Of a stretch of DNA of 64,000 nucleotides, positions 43,770-53,782 are shown in pieces (the stretch's first letter is position 1; every line of letters starts with the position of its first letter). The position numbers and the translations under genes were made by a program. The notes under the pieces are model-generated. The model ran no database searches. It saw only the letters and a program-made list of their open reading frames with translations, and was not told the origin of the DNA. This stretch comes from JACCQS01 sp963766765 (GTDB lineage Bacteria > Actinomycetota > Actinomycetes > Mycobacteriales > Geodermatophilaceae): positions 1-64,000 of the forward strand of contig CAVYBR010000007.1 in the NCBI GenBank assembly GCA_963766765.1, in the 5' to 3' direction.

Positions 43770-45254
43770 GGTGGCTCCGCGTGGAGGTCGGCGTCTCGAC
43801 GACGTCGAGGGCGTCGGTGGATGCGTAGTCGAAGGTGATGTCACCCCAGGTGTCCAGCGCGAGCTTGAGTGGCCTGTTCCAGTCGCTGTCTTCCGCAGCG
43901 ATTCCTCGCCGCCCTTCATCAGGTCCATGCCCTCGTTGCGGGCCTTGACCACCGCTTCGAGCGCCACGCGGTTCGCCTCGGCGCCGGCGGCAATGCCCAT
44001 CGGGTGCCCGATCGTGCCGCCGCCGAACTGCAGGATGGTGTCGTCGCCGAGCAGGTCGAGCAGCTGATGCATCTGGCCGGCATGGATTCCGCCGGAGGCG
44101 ACCGGCATGACCCCGGGCACGGCTGCCCAGTCCTGGTCGAAGTAGAACCGTTGGCCGGGTCGGTCGGGACTGGTCCAGCCGCAGCATGTCGTAGAAGCCC
44201 TTGGCGAGGCCGGGTCGCCTTCGAGCTTGCCGACGACGGTCCCGGCATGGATGTGGTCCACGCCGATCAGCCGGCACCACTTTGAGATCACCCGGAAGCT
44301 GACGCCGTGGTTCTTCTGCCGGGTGTAGGTGCCGTGCCCTGCCCGGTGCAGGTGCAGCAGCACGCCGTTGCGCCGGGCACCAATTGCCATCGACTGCATC
44401 GCCGAGTAACCCATCGTCAGATCGACCATCACGATCACACTGCCGAGCTCCTTGGCGAACTCTGCCCGCTCGTACATGTTCTCCACCGTGGCCGCGGTGA
44501 CGTTGAGGTAGTGGCCCTTGATCTCGCCGGTGTCGGCGACCGCCTTGTTCACACCCTCCATGAGTAGAGGAAACGGTCGCGCCAGCGCATGAACGGCTGG
44601 GAGTTGATGTTCTCGTCGTCCTTGGTGAAGTCCAGTCCGCCGCGCAGCCCTCGTAGACCACCCGGCCGTAGTTGCGGGCGGACAGCCCGAGCTTGGGTTT
44701 GATCGTCGCGCCGAGCAGCGGGCGGCCGTACTTGCCCAGTAGTTCGCGCTCCATCACGATGCCGTGGGCCGGGCCCTGGAAGGTCTTCACGTAGGCGACC
44801 GGGATCCGCATGTCCTCCAGCCGCAGAGCCAGAGCGGCTTGAAGCCGAACACGTTGCCGATGATCGAGGACGTCAGGTTGGCGATCGACCCCTCCTCGAA
44901 CAGATCGAGGTCATAGGCGATGTAGGCGAAGTACTCGCCCTCGCGCCCGGCACCGTGTCCACCCGGTAGGCCTTGGCCTGGTAGTGCTCGTGCGCCGTGA
45001 GCCGGTCGGTCCAGACCACCGTCCAGGTCGCGGTCGAGGACTCCCCGGCCACCGCCGCCGCCGCCTCCATCGGGTCGACGCCCGGCTGCGGGGTGATCCG
45101 GAACATCGCCAGCACGTCGGTGTCTGCGGGCTCGTAGTCGGGCTGCGTAGTAGCCCATCTCGCGTACGGGATGACGCCCGCCGACCAGCGACCGCCGTCC
45201 TTGGCCTTGGCCTTCGGCCGTGGCCTTGGCCTTCGGGCCGCTGGTGTCGCTCAT
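43770..45254 (-). CDS. cbbL: RuBisCO large subunit (red-type form I), multiple frameshifts
   Basis: Carboxylates RuBP in the Calvin cycle. Pieces in order: MSDTSGPKAKATAEG start (45254), then VIPYAREMGYY and DVLAMFRITPQPGVDPMEAA, EGSIANLTSSIIGNVFGFK, GATIKPKLGLSARNYGRVVYEG, the carbamylated-Lys region DFTKDDENINSQPFMRWR, GHYLNVTAATVENMYERAEF, HLHRAGHGTYTRQKNHG, VDHIHAGTVVGKLEGDP, MPVASGGIHAGQMHQLLDL and LQFGGGTIGHPMGIAAGA. TRQKNHG and GKLEGDP place it with form IC/ID (red) enzymes, in agreement with cbbX. At least five shifts are needed (about 45200, 44940, 44830, 44640 and 43890). No catalytic motif is lost, so indel errors are more likely than decay. Confidence 0.9.
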
Positions 45255-45344
45255 CCGTACGCCTCCTGTGATCGAGTGCTTACGCTGAGTTTGGCAAATT
45301 GAGGTTGAGCCGTCTATGAAGTCTTTACTGGATATAGTTAAGCG

Positions 45345-46261
45345 ATGGCTGAAGTCTCACCGCAATCGGTGACCCTGTCGCGACTGTCCACGTTGGTGAC
45401 CTTCGCCGAGGAGGGCTCAGTCGTAGCCGCCGCCCGCCGTCTCGTTGTCAGCGAGTCGGCGGTCTCGGGGCCATCTCGGCCCTCGCCAAGGATCTCGGGG
45501 TGCCGCTCGTCGAACGTGTTGGGCGCGGTATCGAACTCACCCCAGCCGGGGCCACGTACGTCGGGTACGCGCGGCGGGTGCTGGGGCTGCTCGACCAGGG
45601 CTGGGCGGCAGCGCGGGGTGTCGGCGCCGTGGGCCGCGGACGGCTCCGACTGGCTGCGGTGCCGACCGCCGCCGATCAGCTGATCGCACCGTTGCTGGCC
45701 ACCTTTTCGGCCGAGTTCCCGGAGATCGACCTGCGCCTCGAGGTTGGCGCGAGTTCAGAGGTGTGGGATCTGCTTGCTCATCACGAAGTCGATCTCGTTC
45801 TGGCCGGGCGTCCGCCGGACACCGCCTCCGGCCGGATCGCGGCGCAACACGACAACGTCCTGGTGGTGGTCGCCAAGCCATCGGCAGTAGAGAACTTCGA
45901 CGCGGGCCGGGCGACGTGGTTGCTGCGAGAACGTGGTTCGGGAACGCGGGCCAGCCTCGAGGCATTGTTGTCCTCTCGTGACGTGGACCCCCCGCGGATG
46001 GTGCTGGGCTCGAACGGGGCCGTCGTGGCAGCGGCAGTCGCCGGACTCGGGGCCGCTCTGGTCTCGGCCGATGCCGTGAGTGTCGAGGTGGCCAACAACT
46101 CCCTCGGGATCGTCCCGGTCGAAGGCACGCCCCTCGTGCGCCCATGGCATCTGGTCACCGGCCAGACGCCCACGCCGGCGACGAGGCTGTTCGTCGACCA
46201 CGTGCTGTCCGTACCGGGATGGCGGCCCTTTGTCGCGGCCCACGAGCCTGCCGAAGCCTGA
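45345..46261 (+). CDS. cbbR: LysR-family regulator CbbR, one frameshift
   Basis: N-terminal winged helix: RLSTLVTFAEEGSVVAAARRLVVSESAVSG; after a one-base shift near 45468 the frame reads AKDLGVPLVERVGRGIELTPAG, the canonical end of the LysR DNA-binding domain. An effector domain of about 200 residues follows (LRLAAVPTAADQLIAPLLATFSAEFPEIDL). It is transcribed divergently from cbbL across a 90-bp gap, the usual position of CbbR, which activates cbb operons in response to metabolites such as NADPH or RuBP. The gap is relatively A+T-rich and includes TTTACTGGATATAGTTAA, a plausible but unproven binding or promoter site. Confidence 0.85.
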
Positions 46262-46438
46262 ACCGGGGGTTCCCCCGCCTGGTCCACCCGAACGGGGGAG
46301 GCGCCTGTCACGCTGACTCCCCTAGCGTTTGTACAGAAGAGATGTGCGCGCCGCGGGGGCGCACATCCCGGCGACGAGACAATCGGCAAGTGCCGGATTA
46401 CACGCCATCCCGCGGAACGCAGCCGGAAGGACTGATCG

Positions 46439-47414
46439 GTGACCGACCTCCAGCGCGTGGCGGCCGCCCTGGTCGCCCGCCCGCGCGGCATCCTGGCCGC
46501 CGACGAGAGCCCCGGGACCATGGACCAGCGACTGGAAGGCCAGGGCATCCCTGCCTCCGAGGAGGCACGCCGCGCGTACCGCGAGATGTCGGTCGACTAC
46601 TCCGACCTGTCCGACGGCGTGAGCGGGTGTCCTCTGCGCGACGTCGAACCAGACGATGGTCGACGGACACTCATTCCCCGAGGCGTTGACGGAGCTGGGT
46701 CTGGTCCCCGGCGTCAAGGTTGACACCGGAGCCAAGCCCGCTGGCCGGAGCACCGGCGAGACGGTGACCGAAGGACTGACGGACTCGAGAACGCTTGCAG
46801 GACTTCGCCCCCGTGGGGCGCTCTTCGCGAAGTGGCGCGCCGTCATCACAATCGGAGCGGGGCTGCCGACGCACCGCGCATTGCGTGCGAATGCCCATGC
46901 CTTGGCCCGTTATGCCATGTTGTGTCAGGAGAGGGCATCGTCCCGATTGTGGAGCCGGGAGGTGCGCCGCCGGGCACCATGCGCTGGAGCGATGCGAGGC
47001 GGTGACCAACTTCGCCCTGCTCGAGGTCTTCGCCGAGCTCGCCTACGCCGATGTCGATCTCACCGCGATGGTGCTGAAGCCCAACATGGTCACGCCGGGC
47101 CTGGCTCGCTCGATGAGGCGAGCGACGACGAGGTGGCAGAGAGCACGTGCGACGTTGCGCCGGGGTCGTTCCGCCCGAAGTTGTGGGAGTCGCGTTTCTG
47201 TCCGGTGGGCAGCCCGCTGACACCGCGACTCGACATCTGTCCGCCGATCGCGACGCAGGAGACTCCGTGGCCGGTGACGTTCTCTTTCGGCCGGGCATTC
47301 GTCGATCAGGCGCTGCACGACTGGCAAGGCGCGGACGTCGATTCCGGACAGCGCGCGCTGTCCGCGCGGGTGGGTGCGACAGCGGCAGTTCTCGGCGGCA
47401 CGGTCAGCGTCTGA
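46439..47414 (+). CDS. Class I fructose-bisphosphate aldolase, several frameshifts
   Basis: GTG start at 46439: ALVARPRGILAADESPGTMDQRL (signature ADES), then in a second frame TMVDGHSFPEALTELGLVPGVKVDTGAK, ALFAKWRAVI, a third-frame stretch EAVTNFALLEVFAELAYADVDL with the Schiff-base Lys in MVLKPNMVTPG, PPEVVGVAFLSGGQPADTAT, and finally WPVTFSFGRAFVDQALHDW to the stop at 47414. These are class I aldolase motifs in correct order. In this locus it would cleave or form FBP and sedoheptulose bisphosphate in the Calvin cycle. Four or more indels are required. It follows cbbR on the same strand. Confidence 0.87.
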
Positions 47415-47429
47415 GCGGCCGCGGTTGCT

Positions 47430-47494
47430 GAGGTACAGCGCGTCTGACCGCTGCCTTGGGCCGAGTTTCGGGGGTGAAATGCGCTCTACCTCGG
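47430..47494. repeat. Left copies of a 19-bp repeat bordering the AbiEi/DUF559 gene
   Basis: GAGGTACAGCGCGTCTGAC (47430-47448) is the exact reverse complement of GTCAGACGCGCTGTACCTC. A partial direct copy, GCGCTCTACCTCGG, is at 47481-47494. Two further direct copies lie on the other side of the gene. Confidence 0.8.
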
Positions 47495-47571
47495 TCGTCG
47501 TGTGATTCGCGGCCCGCATGCAAGTCATCCACAGCTCGTTCGTACGGCGCCCGGTGTGTCCGGGAATCGCC

Positions 47572-48500
47572 ATGCTCGGCGACATGCGGTCCGAGCTCTC
47601 AGAAGTGCTGCGTAGCGGCAACGGGTTGTTCACGCGAGAGCAATTGCTGACAGTCGCTGATCACAATGTGCTCGATCGCGCCGTAGCCGCTGGCCGCGTG
47701 CTCCGCATTCTTCCCCGGGTCTACACCACGCCGGCTCTGGCACAGGACCGGCGGATTCGGCTGCGCGCCGCCTTGGCATTCGCTGGTCCGGCTGCTGTTC
47801 TCAGCCACTTCAGCGCTGCACCGATCTGGCGGATCCGAGTCCCGGAAACCGAGCGTGTACACGTGTTGATTCCTCGCACGGCCGATCATCGATCGACGCA
47901 ATTCGTTGTCGTGCATCGACATTCGGATTCATATCTTTCGGCGGACCTGTTCGCATACAGCGAGGGCTTGGCCGCCGTCCGACCAGTCCCCACGCTTGTC
48001 GACTGTGGGCACTACTCGATCGCGGGCACCGTCGGGATGTCGTGATCACCGCGGTGAGGGACCGTCGCTGCCTCAGCCGAAGCAGTCCGCGCCGTTGCGG
48101 AGGCCCGACCGTTGCTGCGCGGCAGACGTGAGTTGCTCGAGTTGACTGGACAGTTGCAGGCGGGGTCGCACAGCGAGCTGGAGATCTTCGGATTCCGAAG
48201 GGTGTTCGAGCGTCCGGATCCTGCCGCGACCAAGCCGACAATTTGTCGTGGTCGTCGATGGCTCGCGGTACGTCCTCGACCTTGCTTGGCCGGACCTAAA
48301 GCTCGCCGTGGAATTGGATGGTGCGGCCTTTCACGGTAGCCGCGAGCAACGTGAGAGATATCGGACGCGACGCTGCACTTGCCACTGCGGGATGGCAGGT
48401 CATCCGGGTGACTTACGCGCGGATCACCAGCGACCCCGACGGAGTACGGCGCAACCTGGCGACGATCCTTGCAGCCCGCCGCAGCCAGATCACTGCGTGA
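47572..48500 (+). CDS. AbiEi-like / DUF559 (Vsr-type endonuclease fold) protein, frameshifted
   Basis: The N-terminal part has an AbiEi antitoxin-like winged helix (GNGLFTREQLLTVADHNVLDRAVAAGRVLRILPRVYTT) and central AVLSHFSAAPIWRI. After shifts near 48040 and 48240 comes a DUF559 nuclease-like core: YVLDLAWPDLKLAVELDGAAFHG, then AALATAGWQVIRVTYARI. The D-E-D/G pattern is that of Vsr/restriction-like folds. Such proteins are abundant in actinobacteria; function is unproven, possibly phage defence or a toxin-antitoxin part. It is bordered on both sides by 19-bp repeats and interrupts the Calvin-cycle locus, so it looks inserted. Confidence 0.75.
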
Positions 48501-48501
48501 G

Positions 48502-48562
48502 GTCAGACGCGCTCTACCTCGATTTAGCTGCCGCACCCGGAGGGCAGACGCGCTGTACCTCG
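48502..48562 (+). repeat. Right copies of the 19-bp repeat
   Basis: GTCAGACGCGCTCTACCTCG (48502-48521) and GCAGACGCGCTGTACCTCG (48544-48562), same orientation, immediately after the AbiEi/DUF559 stop. With the copies at 47430 and 47481 they bracket the gene. They also separate it from the histidine kinase that ends at 48571. Confidence 0.82.
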
Positions 48563-48570
48563 CCGCGGAG

Positions 48571-49780
48571 TCAGTCGCCGACGATCGCGCGTACGTGGGT
48601 GCCGCGGCTAGGAGCGGACCACAGCTCGAGGAGCCCGCCGATGGCCTGCATCCGCTCGGCCATGCTCCGCAGCCCGAGGCCACTGTCGAGCCCGGAGGCG
48701 TTCGGGCCGGCTGTGCCGTCCATGGCCTGCTGGTAGCCGACTCCATCGTCGCGGATATCGAGGACCACGTTGCCTCCGCGGCGCTCCAGCCGCACTCGTA
48801 CGGCGGCGACGCCCGCATGTTTCACCGCGTTGCCCAACGCCTCCTGCGCAACCCGATAGAGGGCCAACGCCGTAGCCGGTGAGACGAACGGCGGCTCGAC
48901 GCCCTCGACGTCGAGCTTCGACCGTCAGGTCATCGGCACCGATCGCGCCGCACAAGCTGACCAGACCCTTCGCGAGCCCCAAGTCGTCCAGCACCGGAGG
49001 CCCAGACCACTGATCGCCGACCGGACATCATCAGCAGCAAGTTGGTTGAGCTCCAGTGCGACCTGAAGCTGGGTCAGGGCGAAGCGCACCGGGTCGTTGG
49101 TGTGCGCCGGCTCGGGGGAGAGCTCAGCCAACGCTGCGGTGGCCGCCGAGAGATGGAAGGACAGGCTCGCCAGCCGCTGGGAGACCCCGTCGTGCAGTTC
49201 AGCGGCCATGCGCCGGTTCTGCTTTTCGACCTCGCTGATCGATCCGTGCGGAACAGCGCTCGTGGCCGAACCCGCGAGTCACGGCGCCGGCGGCGATGAC
49301 TGCGGCGAGCCGGCTCAGGGCTACGAGATCAACGTCGGCCGGCGTGCCAAGTGCGCGCCGTACACCTCGAGCACACCACCGGTGGATTGCGCGCCACCCG
49401 GAATGGGCACCGCGACCCCGGTTACCGGCATGCGCGGATCGCCGCGAAGTGATCGCCGCGTGAGTCTGTGCTGCGGTTCGACACCGAGGCCGGGCGGCGA
49501 TGACTGGCCACCCAGCCGGCAACGCCGAGTCGCCGAGGGCAGGCGGAGCCTCGATCAGATCGGGGAGACTGCAGTGCCGGCAGATCAGCTCTCGCGAGGC
49601 GTGGTCGAAGTCCCACACGGCAACGACGGATCCACTCGCGGACAGCCGTCGGACGACCACATCAGCAACGGCCTCCCGTCCGTCGGCAAGCGCGTCCGAC
49701 CGCCTCCCGCAGCGCGACCCAAAGGAGTCGGGTTCGGCGGGTCCGGCATTGGCATCCGGGGGTGCGTTGTCTTCCGACAT
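48571..49780 (-). CDS. NarL-system sensor histidine kinase (HisKA_3), several frameshifts
   Basis: Start MSEDNAPPDANAG at 49780. The N-terminal half contains a GAF-like stretch (VVAVWDFDHASRELICRHCSLPDLIE). The dimerisation box is MAAELHDGVSQRLASLSFHLS with phospho-acceptor His (49209-49150). The ATPase domain reads ALYRVAQEALGNAVKHAGVAAVRVRL, DIRDDGVGYQ and GLGLRSMAERMQAIGG in the last frame. At least three shifts are needed (about 49480, 48990 and 48900). No membrane helix is apparent, so sensing is probably cytosolic via GAF. It is encoded 17 bp after its regulator and reads towards the AbiEi cassette. Confidence 0.82.
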
Positions 49781-49796
49781 CAGAGGGTTCGGGACA

Positions 49797-50454
49797 TCAG
49801 TGGAAGAGGCCCTCTCGCAGCGCGGTCGCCACGGCGGCCGACGGTCGCTACGTCCAGCTTGCGATAGACCGAGCTGACGTGGCTCTTGACCGTTTCCTCA
49901 CCGACCACGAGGCGAGCCGCGATCGCCCGGTTGTGGTGGCCGGCCACCGTGGAGAGCACCTCGCTCTCACGTTGGGTCAGACCCAGATGGGCGCCGGGCC
50001 AGAACTCTCCGGCCGCAAGCCGCGCGGCGGTCGCGCTGGCCCGCCCTGCCAAGGCAGCGTCGATGACGGTCTCACCGTCCCGTACGGCCTGCAGGTGCTC
50101 GACGAGTTGACGGCCGTCGACGCGCTTGAGCAGATACCCGACGGCGCCCGCGCGCAGCGCCTGGAAGAGGTACTGCTCGTCGTCGTAGACGGTCAGAAAG
50201 ACCACCTTGCACCGGGGGTCCCGGGTGATCAGCCGATTGCAGACGTCCAAACCGCTGTCCTGCCCGAGTCGTACGTCAAGCACGACGACATCCGGTTCCA
50301 GATCCCCGACCACCCGAAAGGCCTCGTCGCTGTTGCTGGCCTGCCCCACGATCCGGATTTCCCCGGACCGGCGCGCGAGCATCGCCTTGAGCCCCTCGAG
50401 AACCATCGGATGGTCATCGACGAGGACAACCCGCAGCGGAGGGTCCATCCGCAC
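49797..50454 (-). CDS. NarL/FixJ-family response regulator
   Basis: Receiver: RVVLVDDHPMVLEGLKAML, phospho-Asp in VVVLDVRLGQDSGLDV, T/K positions in FLTVYDDEQYLFQALRAGAVGYLLKR. LuxR-type helix-turn-helix: LTQRESEVLSTVAGHHNRAIAARLVVGEETVKSHVSSVYRKLDV. After KLDVA a one-base shift restores SAAVATALREGLFH and a TGA at 49797, the standard end of the family. It is divergent from phosphoribulokinase, so this two-component pair may control the Calvin-cycle genes; that is positional inference. Confidence 0.88.
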
Positions 50455-50566
50455 AGATTAGTTGCGCTCCCCCTGTACTTCCCCCATCGACGTGGTTCGG
50501 CCCGCTGCGGCGACGCCTAGCCTGGGCTCTCCAGCGCTGTGCTCGATCGAGAAGGGGACTCCCCAC

Positions 50567-51501
50567 GTGCCTGACAAGGTCGTCAAGATGGGCCGGGCCA
50601 GTGGCGGTTACCGACCGGTGATGATCGCCATCGCCGGTGACAGCGCCGCCGGCAAGACGACGCTGACCCAAGGTCTGGTCGACGCGTTGGGCAAGGACCG
50701 AATCACTGCGCTTTGCGTGGATGACTACCACCGCTACGACCGCGCGGAACGCAAGACGCTGCCGTTCACGGCCCTGCACCCGGACTGCAATTACGTGCAG
50801 ATCATGGAGCAGCACCTGCAGATGCTCGCCACAGGACAGCCGATCCTCAAGCCGGTGTACGACCACTCGACCGGATCCCTGGTTCGACCCGAACTCGTGG
50901 ACCCGAAAGAGTTCGTCATCGTCGAAGGCCTCCTCCCGCTGTCCACCAAGCTCGCCCGCGCCTGCTTCGACGTGAGGTCTATCTCGATCCCCTCGAGGAG
51001 ATCCGGCGCAAGTGGAAGATCGACCGGGATACCAAGAAGCGCGGATACACCCGCGAGCAGGTCGAAGCGGAGTTGGACAAGCGGATGCCAGAATCCGAGG
51101 AATTCATCCACCCGCAGCGGACCTTCGCCGACATCGTGGTGCGATTCGCTCCGATCCCCGGTCGCAACGACCCGCCGGAGACTCCGCTGTCGGCCGAATT
51201 GCTACTCCGACCTACCGTGCGCCACCCGGACCTCTCCGAAGTGTTCAAAGTCGTTGACGGCCGCGCCATGCACCTCAAGTTGATGCGCGACGAGGACGGA
51301 CGGCCCACCGACGCACTGCACGTGCACGGCTATGCCCCGTCGGCCGACGTCGAGGTGCTGGAGAAGGCGATCTGGGCTGACATGGGTGGCGACGACGGCG
51401 TTCCGACCGGTCTCGGGATGCTCGGGGGAGAGGTCCGCAACGAGCCGCTGGCCGTGACACAGCTCCTGCTGCTCTATCACTTGTTCGAAGCCGCGCGCTG
51501 A
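50567..51501 (+). CDS. prk: Phosphoribulokinase, one frameshift
   Basis: Makes RuBP from ribulose-5-phosphate and ATP. GTG at 50567 (VPDKVVKMGRASGGYRPVM), or an ATG at 50588. P-loop IAGDSAAGKTTLTQGL, DDYHRYDRAERK, HPDCNYVQIMEQHLQ, KPVYDHSTG and FVIVEGLLPL lie in the first frame. A one-base shift near 50975 continues YLDPLEEIRRKWKIDRDTKKRGYTREQVEAEL and RMPESEEFIHPQ to the stop at 51501. The motif order and C-terminal domain match the PRK type of actinobacteria and cyanobacteria rather than uridine kinase. Together with cbbLSX and aldolase it supplies the two hallmark enzymes of the Calvin cycle in one 9-kb locus. Confidence 0.9.
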
Positions 51502-51528
51502 TCCTGGGTGAGGTGGCAGGCTGCGTGA

Positions 51529-52564
51529 GTGGTCGAGTTCATCAACGTCCCCGCTTTCATCGCCGGACTCCCGAAGGCCGAATTGCACGTCCATCTCGTC
51601 GGGTCGGCTTCGGTGCCCACCGTGCTCGAGCTGGCGCGGCGGCACCCCGATTCCGGTGTGCCGACCGACGTGGATGCGCTCACCGCGTTCTACGAGTTCA
51701 CCGACTTCGCGCACTTCATCGAGGTCTACATCGCGGTCAACTCCCTGGTCCGTACCCCGGAGGACATCGAGGCGCTCGTCGTCGGTATCGGTGCCGACAT
51801 GGCAGCGCAGAACATCCGCTACGCCGAGGTGACCGCCACCCCGGACAGCCACCTGCTGGTCGGGATCGCCGCCGAGGACATCGCCTCGGCCTATACCCAG
51901 GGCCGCAACCGCGCCGAAGCCGAACACGGCGTCGAACTCGCGTGGATCTTCGACATCCCCGGAGAGCTCGGTCTGCCGTCCGGCCTACGTACGATCGACT
52001 GGGTCGAGCGACACGCCCCCGCCGGAAGTGTCGGCTTCGGCCTCGGCGGACCCGAACAGGGCGTCGACCGGCCGCAGTTCGCCGCGGTCTTTTCCCGGGC
52101 GCGGGCACTGGGCCTGGCCAGCGTGCCCCACGCCGGTGAGACAACCGGGCCGCAGACCGTGTGGGATGCCATCGATCATCTGGCCGCGCAGCGGATCGGC
52201 CATGGCATAGCAGCTGCCGAGGATCCGGCTCTGCTCATCTATCTCGCCCAGCACGGCATCCCCCTCGAGGTGTGCCCGACATCGAACCTGCGCACCCGTG
52301 CGGTCGACCCGGATCGAGGACCATCCCTTTCCTGCGCTGCGCGAGGCCGGGGTGACGCTGACGCTGAACTCCGACGACCCCGGGATGTTCGACACGACGC
52401 TGAACCACGAGTACGAAGTTGCCCACGAGAGCTTCGGGCTGTCCTCGGCGGAATTGGCCGACCTCTCCCGTGCCGGGGTACGGGCATCGTTTCGCAGCGA
52501 TACCGGCAAGCGGGCGCTCCTGGCCGAGATCGACGCCTACGAGCGGGCGAAGCTACCCGGGTAG
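51529..52564 (+). CDS. Adenosine deaminase family protein, one frameshift
   Basis: GTG start at 51529. Zinc-binding and catalytic motifs: PKAELHVHLVGSA (HxH), VPHAGET (His/Glu), AQRIGHGI (His), PLEVCPTSNLRT, and, after a one-base shift near 52300, LTLNSDDPGMFDTTL (Asp pair). About 345 residues. It hydrolyses (deoxy)adenosine to inosine; a role as 6-aminodeoxyfutalosine deaminase in menaquinone synthesis is an alternative seen for actinobacterial paralogues. It follows prk by 28 bp on the same strand. Confidence 0.88.
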
Positions 52565-52575
52565 GTGCTCTCCCC

Positions 52576-53771
52576 TCAGCCGCAGACGAGCAACCCGGCG
52601 GCCTGCTTGTCGATGAGCACATGGAGGGCGGCGTCATCGACCCGTGCGGCGAAGCCGGGATCCGCAGCTGCCGCGGTCAGGGCGGCAGTCATCGGAGCCA
52701 CATCGCTGCTCGCGACGGTGAGGATCAGATCACCTCCGGCCCGTACGAAATCCACGGCGCGCTCGCCCGGCGATCGGCCTTGTACGGCCGCGGCATGGCC
52801 GAAGTCGTCGGAGACGACGAGTCCGCCGTAACCCAGCCGGTCGCGCAGCAGGCCGGTGATGACGGCCGACGAGAAAGCGGCCGGTGCGCTCGGATCCAGT
52901 TGCGGATAGGCGGCATTCGAGATCATGACCGCCGACGCCCCCGCCTCGATGCGGTCTCGAACGGGAGGAGTGCCGGGTCGTCGACCGTGGTCTGGTCATC
53001 GACGGCCTCGGTGGACGTGTCGGGGTTGGCCCGCACCCGGCCGAGACCAGGGAAGTGCTTGAGGACCGCGCCGACTCCCGCCGTTTCCAACGCGGCGACA
53101 ACCGAGTTGACCGCGGCCGCGACGGTGGCCGGGTCGTTGCCGTATTGGCGGTGCGAGGCCCCGATCGACGGATTCGCAGATTCCGTCCCGGGCGGCACGG
53201 TGTCCGCGACCGGAGCCAGATCCAAGGTGATCCCCGCCCGGCGGAGCTCCGCGGCCCAGACGGCGCTCGCCTGGGCCAGTTCAGCGGCGGACAGCTGGCC
53301 CTGCTCCTGGGCGGTCGGGATGAGGGTGAAGCCGGGACCCTTCAGGGCCTGAACCAGGCCGCCCTCCTGGTCTGTCGCCACGTGCAGGAAGGTGCCGGTG
53401 GCGGCGAGGCCCTGGACCTGGACGTGGCCGATCGCAGTCTGGATCACGTCGATGCCGGCACTGCTGCGACCGGCCAGGAACACCCCACCGACCGCATACG
53501 GCGCGAGCGGTGCGTAACCGCCGACCGGATCCGAGACCGGCACGCCGACGAGGAGAAGCTGCCCGACCCGATGTGCGAGATCCATTCCGGCCAACGTCGA
53601 CCGGGCACAGGCATCCGGGGCCGCGGTCGACGTCGGGGAAGGCGATGGACTGGTGCCCGAGGACGGGGACGCGGTAGCGGTCGCCGGAGCGCCGGAGGCT
53701 CCGAACGGGCCACCATCAGCCGCCGAACAGCCAGTCAGCAGGAGCATCGCTGCGAGCCAGAGGCAGCGCAT
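52576..53771 (-). CDS. GH3 beta-N-acetylhexosaminidase-like lipoprotein (NagZ type), one frameshift
   Basis: Lipoprotein signal MRCLWLAAMLLLTGC with lipobox Cys15, then a Ser/Thr/Pro-rich linker. GH3 catalytic domain: LLLVGVPVSDP, ATDQEGGLVQ, LDLAPVADTVPPG, VLKHFPGLG (KH) and, after a one-base shift near 52945, VMISNAAYPQLD and the nucleophile Asp in GLVVSDDFGHAAAV. NagZ removes N-acetylglucosamine from muropeptides or other glycans; here it is surface-anchored. It overlaps no neighbour but lies 12 bp downstream of the ROK kinase gene on the same strand, linking amino-sugar release to phosphorylation. Confidence 0.88.
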
Positions 53772-53782
53772 CCGCGAGGACG

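Noticed and set aside
48571..50454. Two-component system as proven regulator of the Calvin-cycle genes
   Set aside because: Only its position between the aldolase and phosphoribulokinase genes supports this. CbbR is the established regulator, so it is recorded only as a positional inference.
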